From Dendrophyllia cribrosa (taxonomy: Eukaryota; Cnidaria; Anthozoa; Scleractinia; Dendrophylliidae), in NCBI GenBank assembly GCA_024195265.1, contig JAJLRJ010000014.1, forward strand, positions 23,937,009 to 24,001,008: a stretch of 64,000 nt of DNA, written 5' to 3'. Positions 43,676 to 56,282 of this stretch are shown piece after piece. Under the pieces are notes generated by a model. The model saw only the letters and a list, made by a program, of their open reading frames with translations, ran no database searches and was not told the DNA's origin. Within the stretch, counting starts at the first letter, position 1. Each line of letters starts with the position of its first letter. A program made the position numbers and the translations under genes.

Positions 43676-43689
43676 GTTGCCGGAAGGAG

Positions 43690-44800
43690 ACCGCCTACTC
43701 ATGCATTTTTGAGCCTAGCCGGAATAAAACACCGCCCAGGAAAGACATATCATCGAAACTACTGGAAAACCGCCATCAAATTAACCAGAATATAATTACA
43801 ACTTTAAAAGCTTTGTCATCTATAGAGTAAAGTGTCTAGCACGGTAAAATTCGCGGTTTTTAACATAACTGACACGCAAGAAATTGCTCTTTATTATAAA
43901 AAAAAAACTGTATAAAACTGTGAATTTGTCTACTGACATCGCAGAATGCACCCGTAAAGCTCTATTTTAATATTTGTTCTTAAATAATTAAGTAGATCGT
44001 TTTAAGAGGGTTTGCGATTTTTCTGTGATAATCCACCCCCACATTGCTTCCGATTGGTTATGCCTATGCCACAATGAATTTGTTTAAAACCAAACAGTAA
44101 GAAGAACTCCAAGAGAATTAAAATGCAGAGAAAAAGTTTGTTTTGGGGAGGAAGAATTCCGAAGAAGACTCCTCATTATTCCGAGAGTATTTTGTAAAAC
44201 AACTCCTTTGAAAAGTAATCAAGAAAAGAGTTCACTAGACAAATTTTCAACCCTTCCCTGTAAAATTAAAATTTGCAACATTTTCGACAAATGTTTTGAG
44301 GACAGGCAGCACCACACTGAACGATGACGTTAAACATAAACTTACATTGAAATTATCACACAGTTAGGATTTCATCCACATACTGTACTCAAATGTCTAA
44401 ATACATACAAGAAGATTCCTGCTAATTCGAGGACGTTACTTGACACATAATTTAGCATACCTTCATCGTTAAAAGCAAGCAATCCCAAGCGCTGTTTCAA
44501 AGTCTTCTGACACAGTCTATGGCTTGCCGTTTTATCTTAAAATCTGATAATTAAAAACGAATTCAACCCCAGGCTGATAACTTATTGCAATTCTCATTGG
44601 CTGTCCCGTTCGTCCCGCCGGTCCCGCCCGTTTCAGCTTGCAGGTGGCCTATTCTTTATATTAATTGCAGGGAATTTCAGTTTACTAAAACCTTTTTTAA
44701 TAGTTAAAAGCCTGGAGACTGATTAGCACTTCTGGTTGAAATTGATTAAAACATCGAAGTATTCATGAAATGCCCGCCGTACAGAAGTAACTTTTAGCTT
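43690..44800. other. Intergenic sequence, nothing recognised
   Basis: AT-rich DNA with no supported feature. Confidence 0.5.
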
Positions 44801-44807
44801 GGGAAAT

Positions 44808-45102
44808 AAACCCTTTTACTCCCAGGGACAATTATGGAGACATGTAGTGTAGTTCTAACTTTTGAGTCTGTCGATGAAATCCTATGGTGTGACCATTCAA
44901 ATGAAACTTCAGTGGTACTTTTGCATGGTAGCATTTGTTCTGACTTTTGAGTCTTTGGATGAAATCCTATTTTGTGACCATTCAAATGAAACCTCTTCGG
45001 CAGTTGCATGGTACCATTTGTTTTTCAATATTTTACAAAATTAAATTTGGGATTTTGCTTGAATTTTGATGTTTAGCACTCTTGTGAGCGAAAAAGGGTT
45101 AA
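44808..45102. mobile_element. TIR element containing minisatellite units
   Basis: Outer ends AACCCTTTTACTCCCAGGG and a CTCTTGTGAGCGAAAAAGGG complement form a TIR. Inside are two tandem units of TTCTAACTTTTGAGTCTNTN, GATGAAATCCTATG, GTGACCATTCAAATGAAAC and TTGCATGGTA. Confidence 0.65.
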
Positions 45103-45109
45103 ACACACT

Positions 45110-47950
45110 CAATATTAACAGGAGCACTAAACGAAAATGGAAAGCTTTTAGAAAGGCTTTTGTCATCTTAATAATTCGTAATTAATTAGACAAAAAAATA
45201 GAGTTTTCTTCAGTACGACCTCAAAATTCAAACTTCATTTTTTGAGGGATAAAAATTTTCGTTTTGGGAACGAAATAAATTCAGACAAGATTTTCGGAAA
45301 GGAGATTGAAAGCAGCTACAAATTCGGGGAATAAGATTTTTTTGCCTAAAACGATCTGCCTAAAATATTCAGCTAAAAGATTGAGCCGAAAAGATTAAAC
45401 TCACTGTATAAGCTTTCACATAGTATGGAAATGATAAATTGAACTACTGGACTGGACTACAAATAAAAGAAAATAGGAATCCGTTTAGATAAAAGCAGAT
45501 AAAAGATCGACAACATAAAAATAACTGCTCAAAATATTTTTTCGAGTGTGAACGTGTGGAGCCTTGATTATAGTAAAACAAGTCAAATTTGCAACGTTGT
45601 GAACTTAATTTTGGAATCTGGGAGCACAATTTGTGTACTTTGGCATAATTTTTGGCAGAAATCGACAAAATTGGGAGCAGTGCTAGGAGCAAATTATGCC
45701 ACTTTTAAGAGCACAACGGGCCATGGGCCAAGGCCTACCTGAAAGGCATTATTTTTATAGTAGACTGAGTGTTTTGACACCCTTAATGGGCTTTGGTCGC
45801 CACACGAAAATAGCTCAACTTCAAAAACAAATTTTTAAATGTGGCACCTGATGAAAAGTCGTTCTAGTATATGTAAATTGTAAACAAGAATCATCATCAT
45901 CATCAGAATAAAATTTGTGTAGATGCTATGTTTGCAAAATTGATATCCGTGTGAATTTGAAGAAAATTAAAAACAACATGAAAATAAACAAACACTTTCC
46001 TTGGCAGTATGCACTGTGGAGTTCAATTTCTTCCCTATTTTTTGTCTTCGGCCCAAATAGGATTCTACGAAATTCAAAGGACATCTTTAGTATTCAATTC
46101 ATGCTATATGTTGTGGAAAATTTAAAGTCATTTTGAAGAAATGTTAGGGAATTCGAACCAAATGGCATGTGCCTGCTATAAAATGCGTGTTTTTTTGTGA
46201 AAGTTTGTGAGTCAAAAGGTTAAAAAAAAACCATTGTGTCACGAAAATTCATTTTTTAAACTTAAATCATTGGTAGTTCCGCTCCTTAGAGCGACAGACT
46301 CTTAATTGTTTAAAAAAATAAAACTAAAAAAATGACGGCTTTTTTGCCTTTCGGCTCTTAAATCCACATTTCTATAGACACTCTTTTGCTTACTACTGTT
46401 ACTAGATCGTTGAAGGTTATAGGCCATTTGAAGCTATGAAATTTAAAATGGTCCTTTAATATGGCATTGATAACAGTATTGATCATAACGCAGTGCATTC
46501 AGACCTTCGTGCCAATTTAAATAAATCCAGAGTAAAAAATATCGGCTTTCGGCGAGTTTGCTTATGGTGGATTGGTGGATCTCGACAATTATATCTTTGA
46601 AAACTTTTAAAAAATATTTTAAGTTTTTAAAAACATATAAAACGACAGTTCTTTCTCACTTACCTCAGTAAAATTATTTGTTTCCCGTAAACTGGGACTT
46701 CAGATAGTCTTTTAATATCCCGTAACGCTCGTTATAATAAGAAGCAATATATGAATGATTTATTACTTCATTTGAAAGGCTAAACCAGTCTTGAAAAAAT
46801 AGTTGGTCCGCATTTTCTATTGTTATGTTATTGTTTGACTTGAAGGGCTAAACACCCTTCCATAACCATTTGAACGTTCGAGGCGTTATGAACTATAAAC
46901 AAGCTTCTCCAAAGTGCGGTAATATTCATGACAATAACTATATTCACCACAAAAATACCGAATACAGACCCTATTATAATCATACAATAATTTCATTTTA
47001 GTTGTTTTTAACTTTTTATCATAACAAAAAGATGATCATAGCTGCATTCTATTCCTAATTACGGTATCCTTAATGATCCAATACCAAATATATATATATA
47101 TATTACAGACACACGGCAAAATGGAATCTATTTGTTAAATATATACATGAGAAAAAATTACTAACATGAAGGCTCTCTTTCTCTGTGTTTATGCTTATAA
47201 CAGTTTATGATGTAGTGCTATAGTTATTAGTTTGGCATTAGAGAACAAGATATCTTTGAGCAAGTTATTTTTCTATTTTTACTAAAGACGACTCAACAAG
47301 GCTTAGTTGGCTAATTTGTCAACAAGTCTACGAAAAACAGACAGACAGGTGTGTGGAAGATAAAAAAATTAATTGCACGCTTTCTAACGCAGCTACATCC
47401 CTCAAATTTGATGAGTTGAATCTTCTTCATGCTATCGTAAGTTTTCAATTCACAAATATCAGATAATATGTTTAGAAAATATGTTTAGAAAAGCATTTTT
47501 ACGCTGGAACCTTGCTCAACACTAATGAAACATCATCTCTTTGACAATTTACCGAGTTATTTTTATAAGTTTTCCTTTACTTTTTTACTAAAAAATTACA
47601 AGTTTTTTTGTTATACTAACGTAACTTAAGAGGCACAATATTAGTTTATCTACACGTGCCCCTCTCCCCTCCTTCCTATATACAATGTGACTTAATTTAA
47701 GTGGTGTAATTTTGTACTGTACGTTTTCTTTCCTTGAAAACTTTGTATTATTTACTTACTTTTTTTCATTTTATATTCAATTCTGTATTATCATCTGCTA
47801 AGGTTTGGAGAAATACATAAATGTAAAATGTAAAAATGTAAATGTAAAATGTATACAAAGACTATATTTGGCGGGAAGTCTTCTATTCGATGAAATGTTC
47901 TTGACTTTACTTGGGTATATCATACAATTAAAAATTCCATTTAAAAAAAC
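45110..47950. other. Gene-poor AT-rich DNA
   Basis: No gene is supported. A fragment at about 45590-45735 repeats the GGCATAATTTTTGGCA / AAATTATGCC motifs of the 42993-43675 element. There is a short TCA run at 45894-45905 and a TA run at 47088-47102. Confidence 0.5.
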
Positions 47951-48465
47951 AAAGGCTATAGCAATATATATTTTTCAAAAACGTTCCCGCTGGCAAGAAA
48001 TAAACAGCGGGGTGTTTGGCCTCTCTCCGGAATTGCTCTAAATTCAGCTGTAAAGTAACAGGAAGCCTTAGCGATGCAATGCAAAATTTATTTTCCTTTC
48101 TATTTCGTATTCGTTTCCTTCAGTTTTAACTTTTTAACTTTATTTATCTTAATTTTTGGAATTTAACTTTTATTTTCGAAGCCAATTTTCGATTCGTTTA
48201 ATTCAGTGTTAACGTTTTAGCTGTGAAATTTTCTTGTTTATAGATGTGGCCATGCACTCAAATTAAACTTTTCAGCAATAGTCATAGCTGAAGTATTGCT
48301 AAATTCTCTATTAACAGGAAAAAACGAAATTTCATATCACAAGTTTGTCAGTTTTCACCAAAGGATTTGTTAAAAGTTGTGAGTATTTTCTGTGTGAATA
48401 TTTTCATTTCATGGCTATGATTTTGACGTTGGTTCAACCCCGCTTGGTTCCTGTTTTTTGAAGAC
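47951..48465 (+). repeat. Tandem segmental duplication, unit 1
   Basis: From CAAAGGCTATAGCAATATA through AAACAGCGGGGTGTTTGGC, CGATTCGTTTAATTCAGTG, ACTCAAATTAAACTTTTCAG to CGCTTGGTTCCTG. Repeated in the same order in unit 2. Confidence 0.75.
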
Positions 48466-48479
48466 GTAAAAAGAAAAAA

Positions 48480-49040
48480 ACAAAAGCTATAATAATAGAC
48501 ATTTTTCATAAACGCATAGTATGAAAAAAGTTCCTGCTGACATGTAATAAACAGCGGGGTGTTTAGCATTCGCTCCGGTGTTGCCCTAAATTAACAGGAC
48601 GTCTTAGAGGTGCAATGCAAATATATATTTCCTATCTATTTCGTATTTTACCTTATTTTTTTAATTTACCTGTTCAGTCTCGGAGTCAAATTTCGATTCG
48701 TTTTATACAGTTTTAACTTTTTGGGGTGAATCGTCTTGTTGTTTCTTTTTCATTTTGGAATTACCTTTGAATATTGGAGCCAAGTTTCGATTCGTTTAAT
48801 TCAGTTTTAACATTTTAGCTGTGAAATCTTCTTGTTTTAGGGTGTGGCACTCGAATTAAACTTTTTAGCAGTACTTAGCTGTAGTACTGTTACATTTACT
48901 GTTTTCTTAAAAAAAATCGAAATTACGAATCGCAATTTTTCTTTTTCACCAAATGATTTGGTGAACGTTATGAGTATCTATTTTTCACTTCATGACCATG
49001 TTTTTTCTCGTTGGTTCTAACCCGCTCGGTTCCTTTTTAT
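48480..49040 (+). repeat. Tandem segmental duplication, unit 2
   Basis: The same landmarks in order: CAAAAGCTATAATAATAGAC, AAACAGCGGGGTGTTTAGC, CGATTCGTTTAATTCAG, ACTCGAATTAAACTTTTTAG, CGCTCGGTTCC. Diverged, with an internal extra copy of the CAAATTTCGATTCGTTT block. No coding signal in either unit. Confidence 0.75.
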
Positions 49041-49322
49041 GTTTTTTTCTTCGTTAATGCTTCTTTTAAATATTATTTTTGAGAACGACTGAAAATCGAT
49101 AACTTATTTTTAAATTTTTTGAACATTTGGAAGATTTTCGGTTTAATTTTACTTAAAAGTGCACAATTTTCTGGTTTCGGTCTTTGTTATATTGTGGCCA
49201 CCGTAAAAGGCCGCCTTCAAATATATATCTGCGCAAGCCTTATGCACTGATCGGCAGTATCAACAAAAAAACGTTTACGGTCCATCGAGCGATTGAGCGA
49301 GAGAAAATTAAATGAATCAAGC

Positions 49323-49942
49323 TTAAAAGAACACCGTCCCGCCGAAATAATGAAATTTTGTTTACTTAATCAGTCCATGTTATATCGCTTAATGCCACCA
49401 AATATACAACGAAATAGAGTACCGAAGTGTGACGTCAAGATTTGTATGGAGTCATGAGAGCATAACGGTGCCAATATCTCACCCCCAAATTGCAATAAGA
49501 TGCTGATTTTTGGCAAGCGGGCATTTTTGGTCATGCCCTTTCCGAATATCTAATCAAATCCCATAATTTCACAAATTTAGTTTTTGTGACGTCATCACTT
49601 CGGTACTCTATTGGATAAAACGATTCTATAGGTTCTATAGAGCAAAACAGAAGCAGTAGTTTGGAGATAAGGCGCAGGATTGCAAGGATGAAAGTGGATT
49701 ACAGTTCACCAATTTTGATTTCGTGACAGGCGGTCAAGAAATCAAAAGTTTCCATTCTGGTGGAAAATTGAGTATTTTATTCGTTATTTTGTCTCTTTAG
49801 CTAATATTTCTTTGCTTCCATCACTTTTGGCGATGTTTCTTCCTACTTCTTCTATTTCCTTCTTTCTGAAGGAAACTTAAAGCAAGCTCCTGCCATGATC
49901 ATGAAACTGACCGATATATCAGCCGGGACAGTGTCCCTTAAA
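49323..49942. repeat. Interspersed repeat family D, copy 4
   Basis: Best-preserved copy: left ACACCGTCCCGCCGAAATAA, right GCCGGGACAGTGTCCC, with a 198 bp MITE inside (49414-49611). Terminal sequence is an imperfect inverted repeat. Confidence 0.75.
49414..49611. mobile_element. MITE nested in family D copy 4
   Basis: ATAGAGTACCGAAGTGTGAC and GTCATCACTTCGGTACTCTAT ends; the sequence is absent from the matching position of the 30624 copy (ATACAACTTAGTTGGATAAA). Confidence 0.8.
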
Positions 49943-50301
49943 AGGCGTGCGTTTCTCAAAACTCCCGAAGGCTTTTCGGGACCGAAAGCGAGTTTTGAAA
50001 TTCAATCTCTTTCAAGTAGCGGTGAAGTTTTTAGCTAGAAAACCAGTGCAAAGTTTCTTGTCGACTTAAGATTTTATTGCTTAGCTTTCAAAACGAACAA
50101 AAATTGAATCTCTGTTGGTAAATAAACTAAATAGCCTGCACCCTGCACATAAAATAGATTTTCGGGCCCGAAAAGTCTTCGGGACTTTTGAGAAACGAAT
50201 GGCGCTTGGCCATAATCATGAAAACATGCATGCACGATGTATTTATTTTTACACATTGTTGTTAAAACTACATGCCGCTAAAAGCCGCACCAACTACTTA
50301 A

Positions 50302-50726
50302 GCCCCGTCTACACGAGCAATTTTTATGTGGCAACTGTATGTGGCAATTTTTATTTGCTCGTGTAGATGATCCACCCCTACACGAGCAATTTTTATGTGG
50401 CAACTGTATGTGGCAATTTTTATTTGCCCGTGTAGATGATCGACAAATATTTGTTGTTAATTTGCGTCAGTAATAATTTCGCACAGCGGAGGGACTGGGT
50501 TCTACAGATGACGTCGATATAATTGTCACATTTTATGTGGCGTCTCGTCCACACGGACAATTATCGGTATGTGGCAATTTTTATTTGCCACATAAAAACT
50601 AACACACCAGCTTTTCAGCAAATACAGTTGTCACATAAAAATTGGTCATTTTTCATCATCTACACGGGCAAATAAAAATTGCCACATAGAAAATTGCCAC
50701 ATAAAAATTTCTCGTGTAGATGGGGC
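50302..50726. mobile_element. MITE with TTAA flanks, 425 bp
   Basis: Ends GCCCCGTCTACACGAGCAAT and the complement, flanked by TTAA on both sides (50298-50301, 50727-50730). The terminal about 65 bases are tandemly duplicated at the left. The interior is built from TTTTTATGTGGCAA repeats. The ends resemble the Harbinger-type set in this window, but the flank fits a TTAA target. Confidence 0.8.
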
Positions 50727-50914
50727 TTAATACACAGGACAAAATTTTAAAATCCCAAAACTGAATCCCCAAACTATGAGTTCCCCCGGGCTTCAGAGTC
50801 CAGGGGTAAAATGTTAAAGTGTACCCATTTAAAACAATTAATAACTGAAAGCAGAAGCTTATCACGTAGTCTCTGTTATGAGCTTCTGCTGGAAGCTATT
50901 AGCGGTACTTTCCT

Positions 50915-50985
50915 TTGGTGTTGCTGTATCGTATAAGGTGGTCATTTCTAACCTTTCGAGTCTGATGATGAAATCCCGGCCGGGT
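50915..50985 (+). repeat. Single minisatellite unit
   Basis: GTACTTTCCTTTGGTG, TTTCTAACCTTTCGAGTCTG, ATGATGAAATCCC: one unit of the family amplified at 51610-52085. Confidence 0.55.
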
Positions 50986-51609
50986 ACAGGTGTGCACATA
51001 ATCGAATACGTCGAATCAGGATGATCCTTGTTAAGTTACCAGAATCCTCTGTTGTTAATTAGACAACGTTAATTGAAATAGCTGTATAAATGCTTACCGA
51101 TGAGCCTAAGGTGTTGCCACCGGATTTTAGTATCACTTTCAAAAGCCAAAAGATATATTTGTATCAGTTGAAGTAGATCTAAAAATAATGGTCTAGTTTT
51201 GTCAACAATTATCATAATTTTTGGTGCACTGAAATTATAGCCTTGATGGAAATGGATTGCAACTTGAAAAATGAAGCCTTACTTTTTCAAGTTCTTCATT
51301 AAGAATTCATTAAAAATTCACATCTTCTTCTTTAGGTTAAAAGAAAATTTTGTGCGGGATTGACAAAATTATTGATGACAAAATTATTTGACAGACTAAC
51401 CAAAAAGGAGCGAAACAATAATGGATTTTAAAGGTAAATGTGAGACTTTAATTTTACGATAAAAGAGAATATGACATGCAAGTATTCGGGTTTTGTTTAG
51501 ACTCAAATGTGGACTATCAATTCTGCAATATAACAAACTGAGGACCACGAAAATTCTGCTCAATTGCTAGTATACGGCTTTCTTGAATTTACGGTCACTA
51601 CGGCGAACT

Positions 51610-52085
51610 ACCTGCGGCATTATAAACAGCACCTCAAGAAAGTACTACTCAGTAGCTTTCATTTGAAAGGTCACACTTAAGGATTTCGGCATCCACAGAC
51701 TCCGCGAAAGTTAGAACCACCTTTTACAGCATAATACTGAACATCACCACAGGAAAATACTGCTCAGTAGCTTTCATTTGAATGGTCACACTTTAGGATT
51801 TCATGCACAGACTCGAAATTTAGAACCACCTTGTACGGCATAATAAACAGTACCACAGAAAAGTACTGCTTAGTAGCTTTCATTTGAATGGTCATATCAC
51901 ACTTTAGGATTTTATCCACAGACTCAAAAGTTAGAACCACCCATGTACAGCATGATAAACAGCACCACAGGAAAGTACTGCTCAGTAGCTTTCATTTTAA
52001 TGGTCCGACACCGATTCAAACCACAGACTCAAAAGTGGAAACCACCTTTTACAGCGTAACAGAAAGTACCACGGAAAAATACTAC
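51610..52085 (-). repeat. Minisatellite array, about 4.5 units of about 100 bp
   Basis: On the minus strand each unit reads GGTTCTAACTTTTGAGTCTG, TGGAT(A)AAATCCTAAAGTG, TGACCATTCAAATGAAAGCT, ACTGAGCAGTACTTTCCTGTG, then GCTGTTTATTATGCTGTAC. Units are diverged in length by a few bases. Reading frames through it are repeat translations. Confidence 0.85.
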
Positions 52086-52089
52086 AACA

Positions 52090-53360
52090 TTTCCTCCAAC
52101 TGTTCTTGTTACTTTTTGGTAAAGGAGCCCATTTTAGTACCTTTTCTTTCAGGTTTTTGCACCTCAGTATAGCAGGCACCCAACGAGAAATGTTTAGGAA
52201 AGGCTTGGAATGGCGTTTTACTGATTTTCCGTATCACTGTGTGAAACGTAACACGGTTTGATCCTTTCGATTCTTTTCGCTGAATATTTCGGTGGCAGAA
52301 AATTTTTGGGAAAGGAATTTTATCCCCCGAATGTACTAGCTGCTTGGCCTTTGCGGAAATGAAAAAATACATGACATTTTGTATCCTTCCAAAAAGTGAA
52401 AGCGTTAAATTTATCGATGCTACGAAAGCTCGAGGCGAAATTTTGCGAAAGAAAATTCTAGATTTTAGTAATAATTACGAATTTTTAAGATGACGAAGGC
52501 GTTTCGAACAGGTATTCGCTGACCGAAACGATTCGATGGGGGCTCCTGTGAGTAAGTCAGTAACATTTTGAGAAAAGTCAGGTTTGAAAATGTCAAGATA
52601 ACATGACTTAATATTATTTTATATAATATAAGTTATTTATGCAAATTCCTAACCCGGCTAAATAAATCGCTAAATACCTTATTTATATTTCTCGGTAGGT
52701 ACTAGTACTGGAGGGCAGTTTATGCAAATTCACGTGGGATCGAAAAAATAAAAAACTATTCAACAAACAGATGTTTCTTTTGTTCCAAATGGGAATTTTA
52801 AAAGAACAACAGTAAAAACTAATTAAGACATTAAATGAAACCTTTTGGCAAAGCGCGACAAATTCAATTCGTTTCGCCACAAAAAAAGGACGATTGTACT
52901 TTTCGAAATAAATTTTTAAAATATCAATTAAATATTATCATTTGTTGATGGAATGGAAACAATTTTTTTAAGGCGGACGTACTGAAAAAAATCATAATTT
53001 TTGTAAAAATAAAAGCCCACATTGATTCAAAGGTTTAATATGCTTTCGATGACATTTTGTAGTTATCTTGTTTGTTTCTGGCTCAATTTAAAGGCAAACA
53101 CCTTATTTATAACGGCGGCAAACTAAAGAAATTCTCGGCTATGAACGAATATGACCATGTATTAAAAAACATATACGCTTAAAAAAACATAGAAAAATAT
53201 GAAAATAAAATGCTAGTGATTATGCACTGTTAATGAAATTAATAGTTTTCATGCAAAATTGTTGCGCGTGTGTTTTATGGGTGTTAAAATTGTCCGGTTA
53301 AGTTTTGTCACAGACCATCTTAGTTATGAATATTGAAGTTCAACTTTTGATACCACTGGA
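52090..53360. other. Intergenic sequence next to the minisatellite
   Basis: No gene is supported. The stretch 52100-52420 (GGAGCCCATTTTAGTACCTT) looks like the continuation of the dispersed repeat carrying the minisatellite. Confidence 0.4.
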
Positions 53361-53392
53361 AAGTTGGATATTAAATGTAGATGTTTCAGGTT

Positions 53393-53563
53393 AGATATTC
53401 GTAGGATACTGACAACTAGTGATTACCCGACAAAAGCATTTGTGCGAAGGACATCGAGCGAAAAGAAAGGAACACTGCCTAAACATCGACATCATTTCCG
53501 AGTGAGAAAAAAATCACGCCGATCTAAGTTTGTCTTCATGTCGAGAGTGTTTGAAGTTAATTG
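53393..53563 (+). CDS. Candidate terminal exon, unrecognised basic peptide
   Basis: TTTCAG at 53387-53392 could be an acceptor. The frame then encodes about 56 residues, Lys/Arg-rich (RVRKKSRRSKFVFMSRVFEV), to a TGA, followed by AATAAA at 53567 and again at 53577. No upstream exon or family is recognised, so chance remains likely. Confidence 0.2.
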
Positions 53564-53599
53564 AAATAAAATATGGAATAAACAATATTGCAAAATATT

Positions 53600-55370
53600 T
53601 TATGGTCAGTAAACCGTAAAATATAAGGTATAAGGTTTGATATTATTATTCCTTCTTACGAGACAGATTGAAACTTTCCATTCCTTTTATGGTAAAATAA
53701 TTCAAAAACAATTTCTTACCGGATTAACAAATCATTCTTACCTCAAAATCTGAACCTCCTTGAGGTGTTTAAGTCTTTACGAGCTTGCTACTACGGGCGA
53801 ATATTATCGAGTATTCCCCTTCCTTCTTAAACACTTGAAAATCTTTTGAATCGTCGTCTGGGGGTTAGGATTTCCAGAGCTCTGGCGTAGGTCGAATGTG
53901 GGAGACGTATGCACAATGTTCATTTACAGCCATTCAGTAAACCCTGTACTAACAGTCACTAATTGCTTCTGTGTGTGAGGAAATTATATTCCAGAAATTA
54001 ATTTGCCCCGTTTATCAAGCCCTTCGTTAAGAGGCTTTTAAGGCGGTCTGGCGGTCTTCTAATGCGAGTTATTATCTCTCGCGACACAATAGCTTGCATG
54101 AAACAAGAATCTGATTCTATTGAGAAGCCGACGGGAAATATGTCAAAATATACCGCATCACAGAGGGGAATAACAAACGTTGTGGTCATTTCATTGGCTG
54201 TAAGGCTATCGTATATACTGATTTTATTGCTTAACATATGTCAAAGATGTCAATGATTTAAATTGACAAATGATGCGTAAATACAACAATTTAGACCGGA
54301 AAATAGTAGCTATGCTAAAGTTTAATATGAGAGAGAGATCACTTTTCGGGAAGAAACCACTCTTTAAGCGCTTCTTTTTTCACTAAACTAGAACTTAAAA
54401 TAAGCCAGAAAATCCATCAACTATGCTCGCAGGAGTATCTTCAATGTAATTATCGATTCTTTACACCCTACAGCGCCAAAGAACACAATAAAAAATCAGA
54501 AGTTTTCACTAGCGAAATATTGGGAAAATGAACACAAGAAAGAAGAGATCAGAAATTTCATTAGAATAGCTGGTAGTACTTTTGAATTTAGTTCACAACT
54601 CAATTGTTGGACTTCAGGTTTCTTCATATCTTAGAGGCAATTGATGTACGACTGTAGCGCCATGTGATGAACAAAACAATGAACAAAACAGTGTTGCGAG
54701 ATTCGGGAATCGAAATTGTACTTAGAATATTTATGAAGAAACTAAAAATAGACAACACATGCATCGAATTTCTCTTTTGTTACACGTAGGTTATCTTTCT
54801 GGAAAATGACAAACTAAAGTACCGGGGATAGATACAAGGCGAGATTTGTAAGATGGAAAAACATAAACCTTCCGCCCATTGTGGTCACGTGCTACTATCA
54901 ATAATAGGTCTGCGAAATGACAGATAATTTTGTTGAATTGTCCTTCCCCGAAAAGAAATAATTAATGAAACTGAGAACAAAGAATTAATGCTCGAAATGC
55001 TGTGCCAAAAAGAAGTAAATTAAAAGTATATATGCGGTCCGCATCGTTTGGGCGGGCAAATTATGCTTATTGGCAACCTTCGATGTCATCAGAATGACAA
55101 GATAAAATAGCAAAATAACATTTGTCTGTCATCTCCGATTAGAACTGACATGGAATATGCCTTGCTGTCAGTCACTATATTGACGTATTAAACGGCGAGG
55201 TACACGGAAGTCATCGAACATTAGGAAAAATTTGTTCTGGTCTACTGCGGATCTGATTGGTTCCTTCCTTCCTCGTTTACTTACATAACTGTTCGCGCTG
55301 ATCATGTTTTAGTGACCGCTCGCTGACCAAGGAGAAGGTACTTATATAACCTTGAAACTAGGCGTTGCAT
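53600..55370. other. Intergenic sequence, nothing recognised
   Basis: AT-rich DNA with no supported genes or clear repeats. Confidence 0.5.
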
Positions 55371-55376
55371 GTTGTA

Positions 55377-55511
55377 GCCCTGATGTTGCGCGTATTACCA
55401 CCTACGCGCGCAACAAATTTTCACGTTGCAGAAAGTCAACATCGCTTCTACTTTCTGCAACATGAAAATTTGTTGCGCGCGCGAAGATGGTAATACGCGC
55501 AACATCAGGGC
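55377..55511. mobile_element. Foldback MITE (GCCCTGATGTTGCGCGTATT ends)
   Basis: Near-complete hairpin with about 60-base arms, GC-rich, containing TTGCGCGCG and ACTTTCTGCAAC motifs. The flank repeats GCAACATTGTTGCGC. Confidence 0.85.
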
Positions 55512-55859
55512 CTCAACGCAACATTGTTGCGCAAGCAGCGCGCGCATCGAAGTTATAGTGACACCAATGTCACACGCATGCTGAAAATCATCGTGACAAA
55601 CAAAAATCCGTAGAATCGAGATTGTGCTGGCATTACTTCAGGCACAGGGATCCCGTCAAGATTAGTGTGCTGCTCGCTCGAAAGCTCGCAGCAAAAAAGG
55701 ACTCCAAGCAATATTTGTTTGCAACTATTTTTCTGTTTTTTTTTTTTAATTAAATTAATTATATACATTGTAAGGTTAGATTTAGGTTTATGATAGTTAT
55801 ATTTAGATAAATGATTTTTATTTGGATAGTTTGTGCTTATTATCGATAAGTTTTTTTTT

Positions 55860-55965
55860 AAACGTTTTATTATTATTGTATGTAGTGCTTAGTCCACGGC
55901 TCACTGGAAGAGCATTTTTAAATGAAAGTGATCCCGTGTTTTTAAATAAAGATGATGATGATTGA
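55860..55965 (+). mobile_element. CR1-like LINE 3' tail
   Basis: CCACGGCTCACTGGAAGAGC, GATCCCGTGTTTTTAAATAA and a GATGATGATGATT tail. No coding remnant. Confidence 0.55.
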
Positions 55966-55978
55966 ACAGTAGGCATGT

Positions 55979-56130
55979 ATACCTAATTCAATAAAGGTTG
56001 CTTTGGTCATTGGTAATTGGGCATTGGGAAGCTATTGTTTGGCGGTCACTCAAGCAAAGCATTGCATTGTGTTCCGTATGCCCAAATGCCAATGCCCAAT
56101 TGCCAAAGCAACCTTTATTGAATTAGGTAT
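55979..56130. mobile_element. Foldback MITE (ATACCTAATTCAATAAAGGT ends)
   Basis: ATACCTAATTCAATAAAGGT, then TGCTTTGG, and its exact complement at the right end. The interior repeats AATTGGGCATTGG. Confidence 0.85.
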
Positions 56131-56282
56131 AGAGCGTTTTCACTTGACGTCATAGCCGCCATATTGGTGTTCCCGTACAAAAGAATTTTAATTAACTTCT
56201 TTTGTTAGGAACACCAACATGGCTGCCATGGCCTGTCATTTGAGTCCCACGGGACTGAAGGTCACGTGAGTGAAAACGCTCT
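56131..56282. mobile_element. MITE (AGAGCGTTTTCAC ends), abutting the previous one
   Basis: AGAGCGTTTTCACTTGACGT and ACGTGAGTGAAAACGCTCT. The inner arms GCCATATTGGTGTTCC / GGAACACCAACATGGC are also inverted. Starts at the last base pair of the preceding element. Confidence 0.85.

Noticed and set aside
52109..52372. 87-codon minus-strand ORF
   Set aside because: It lies in the repeat that continues from the minisatellite array; the translation is Lys/Ser/Phe repeat-like with no family match.
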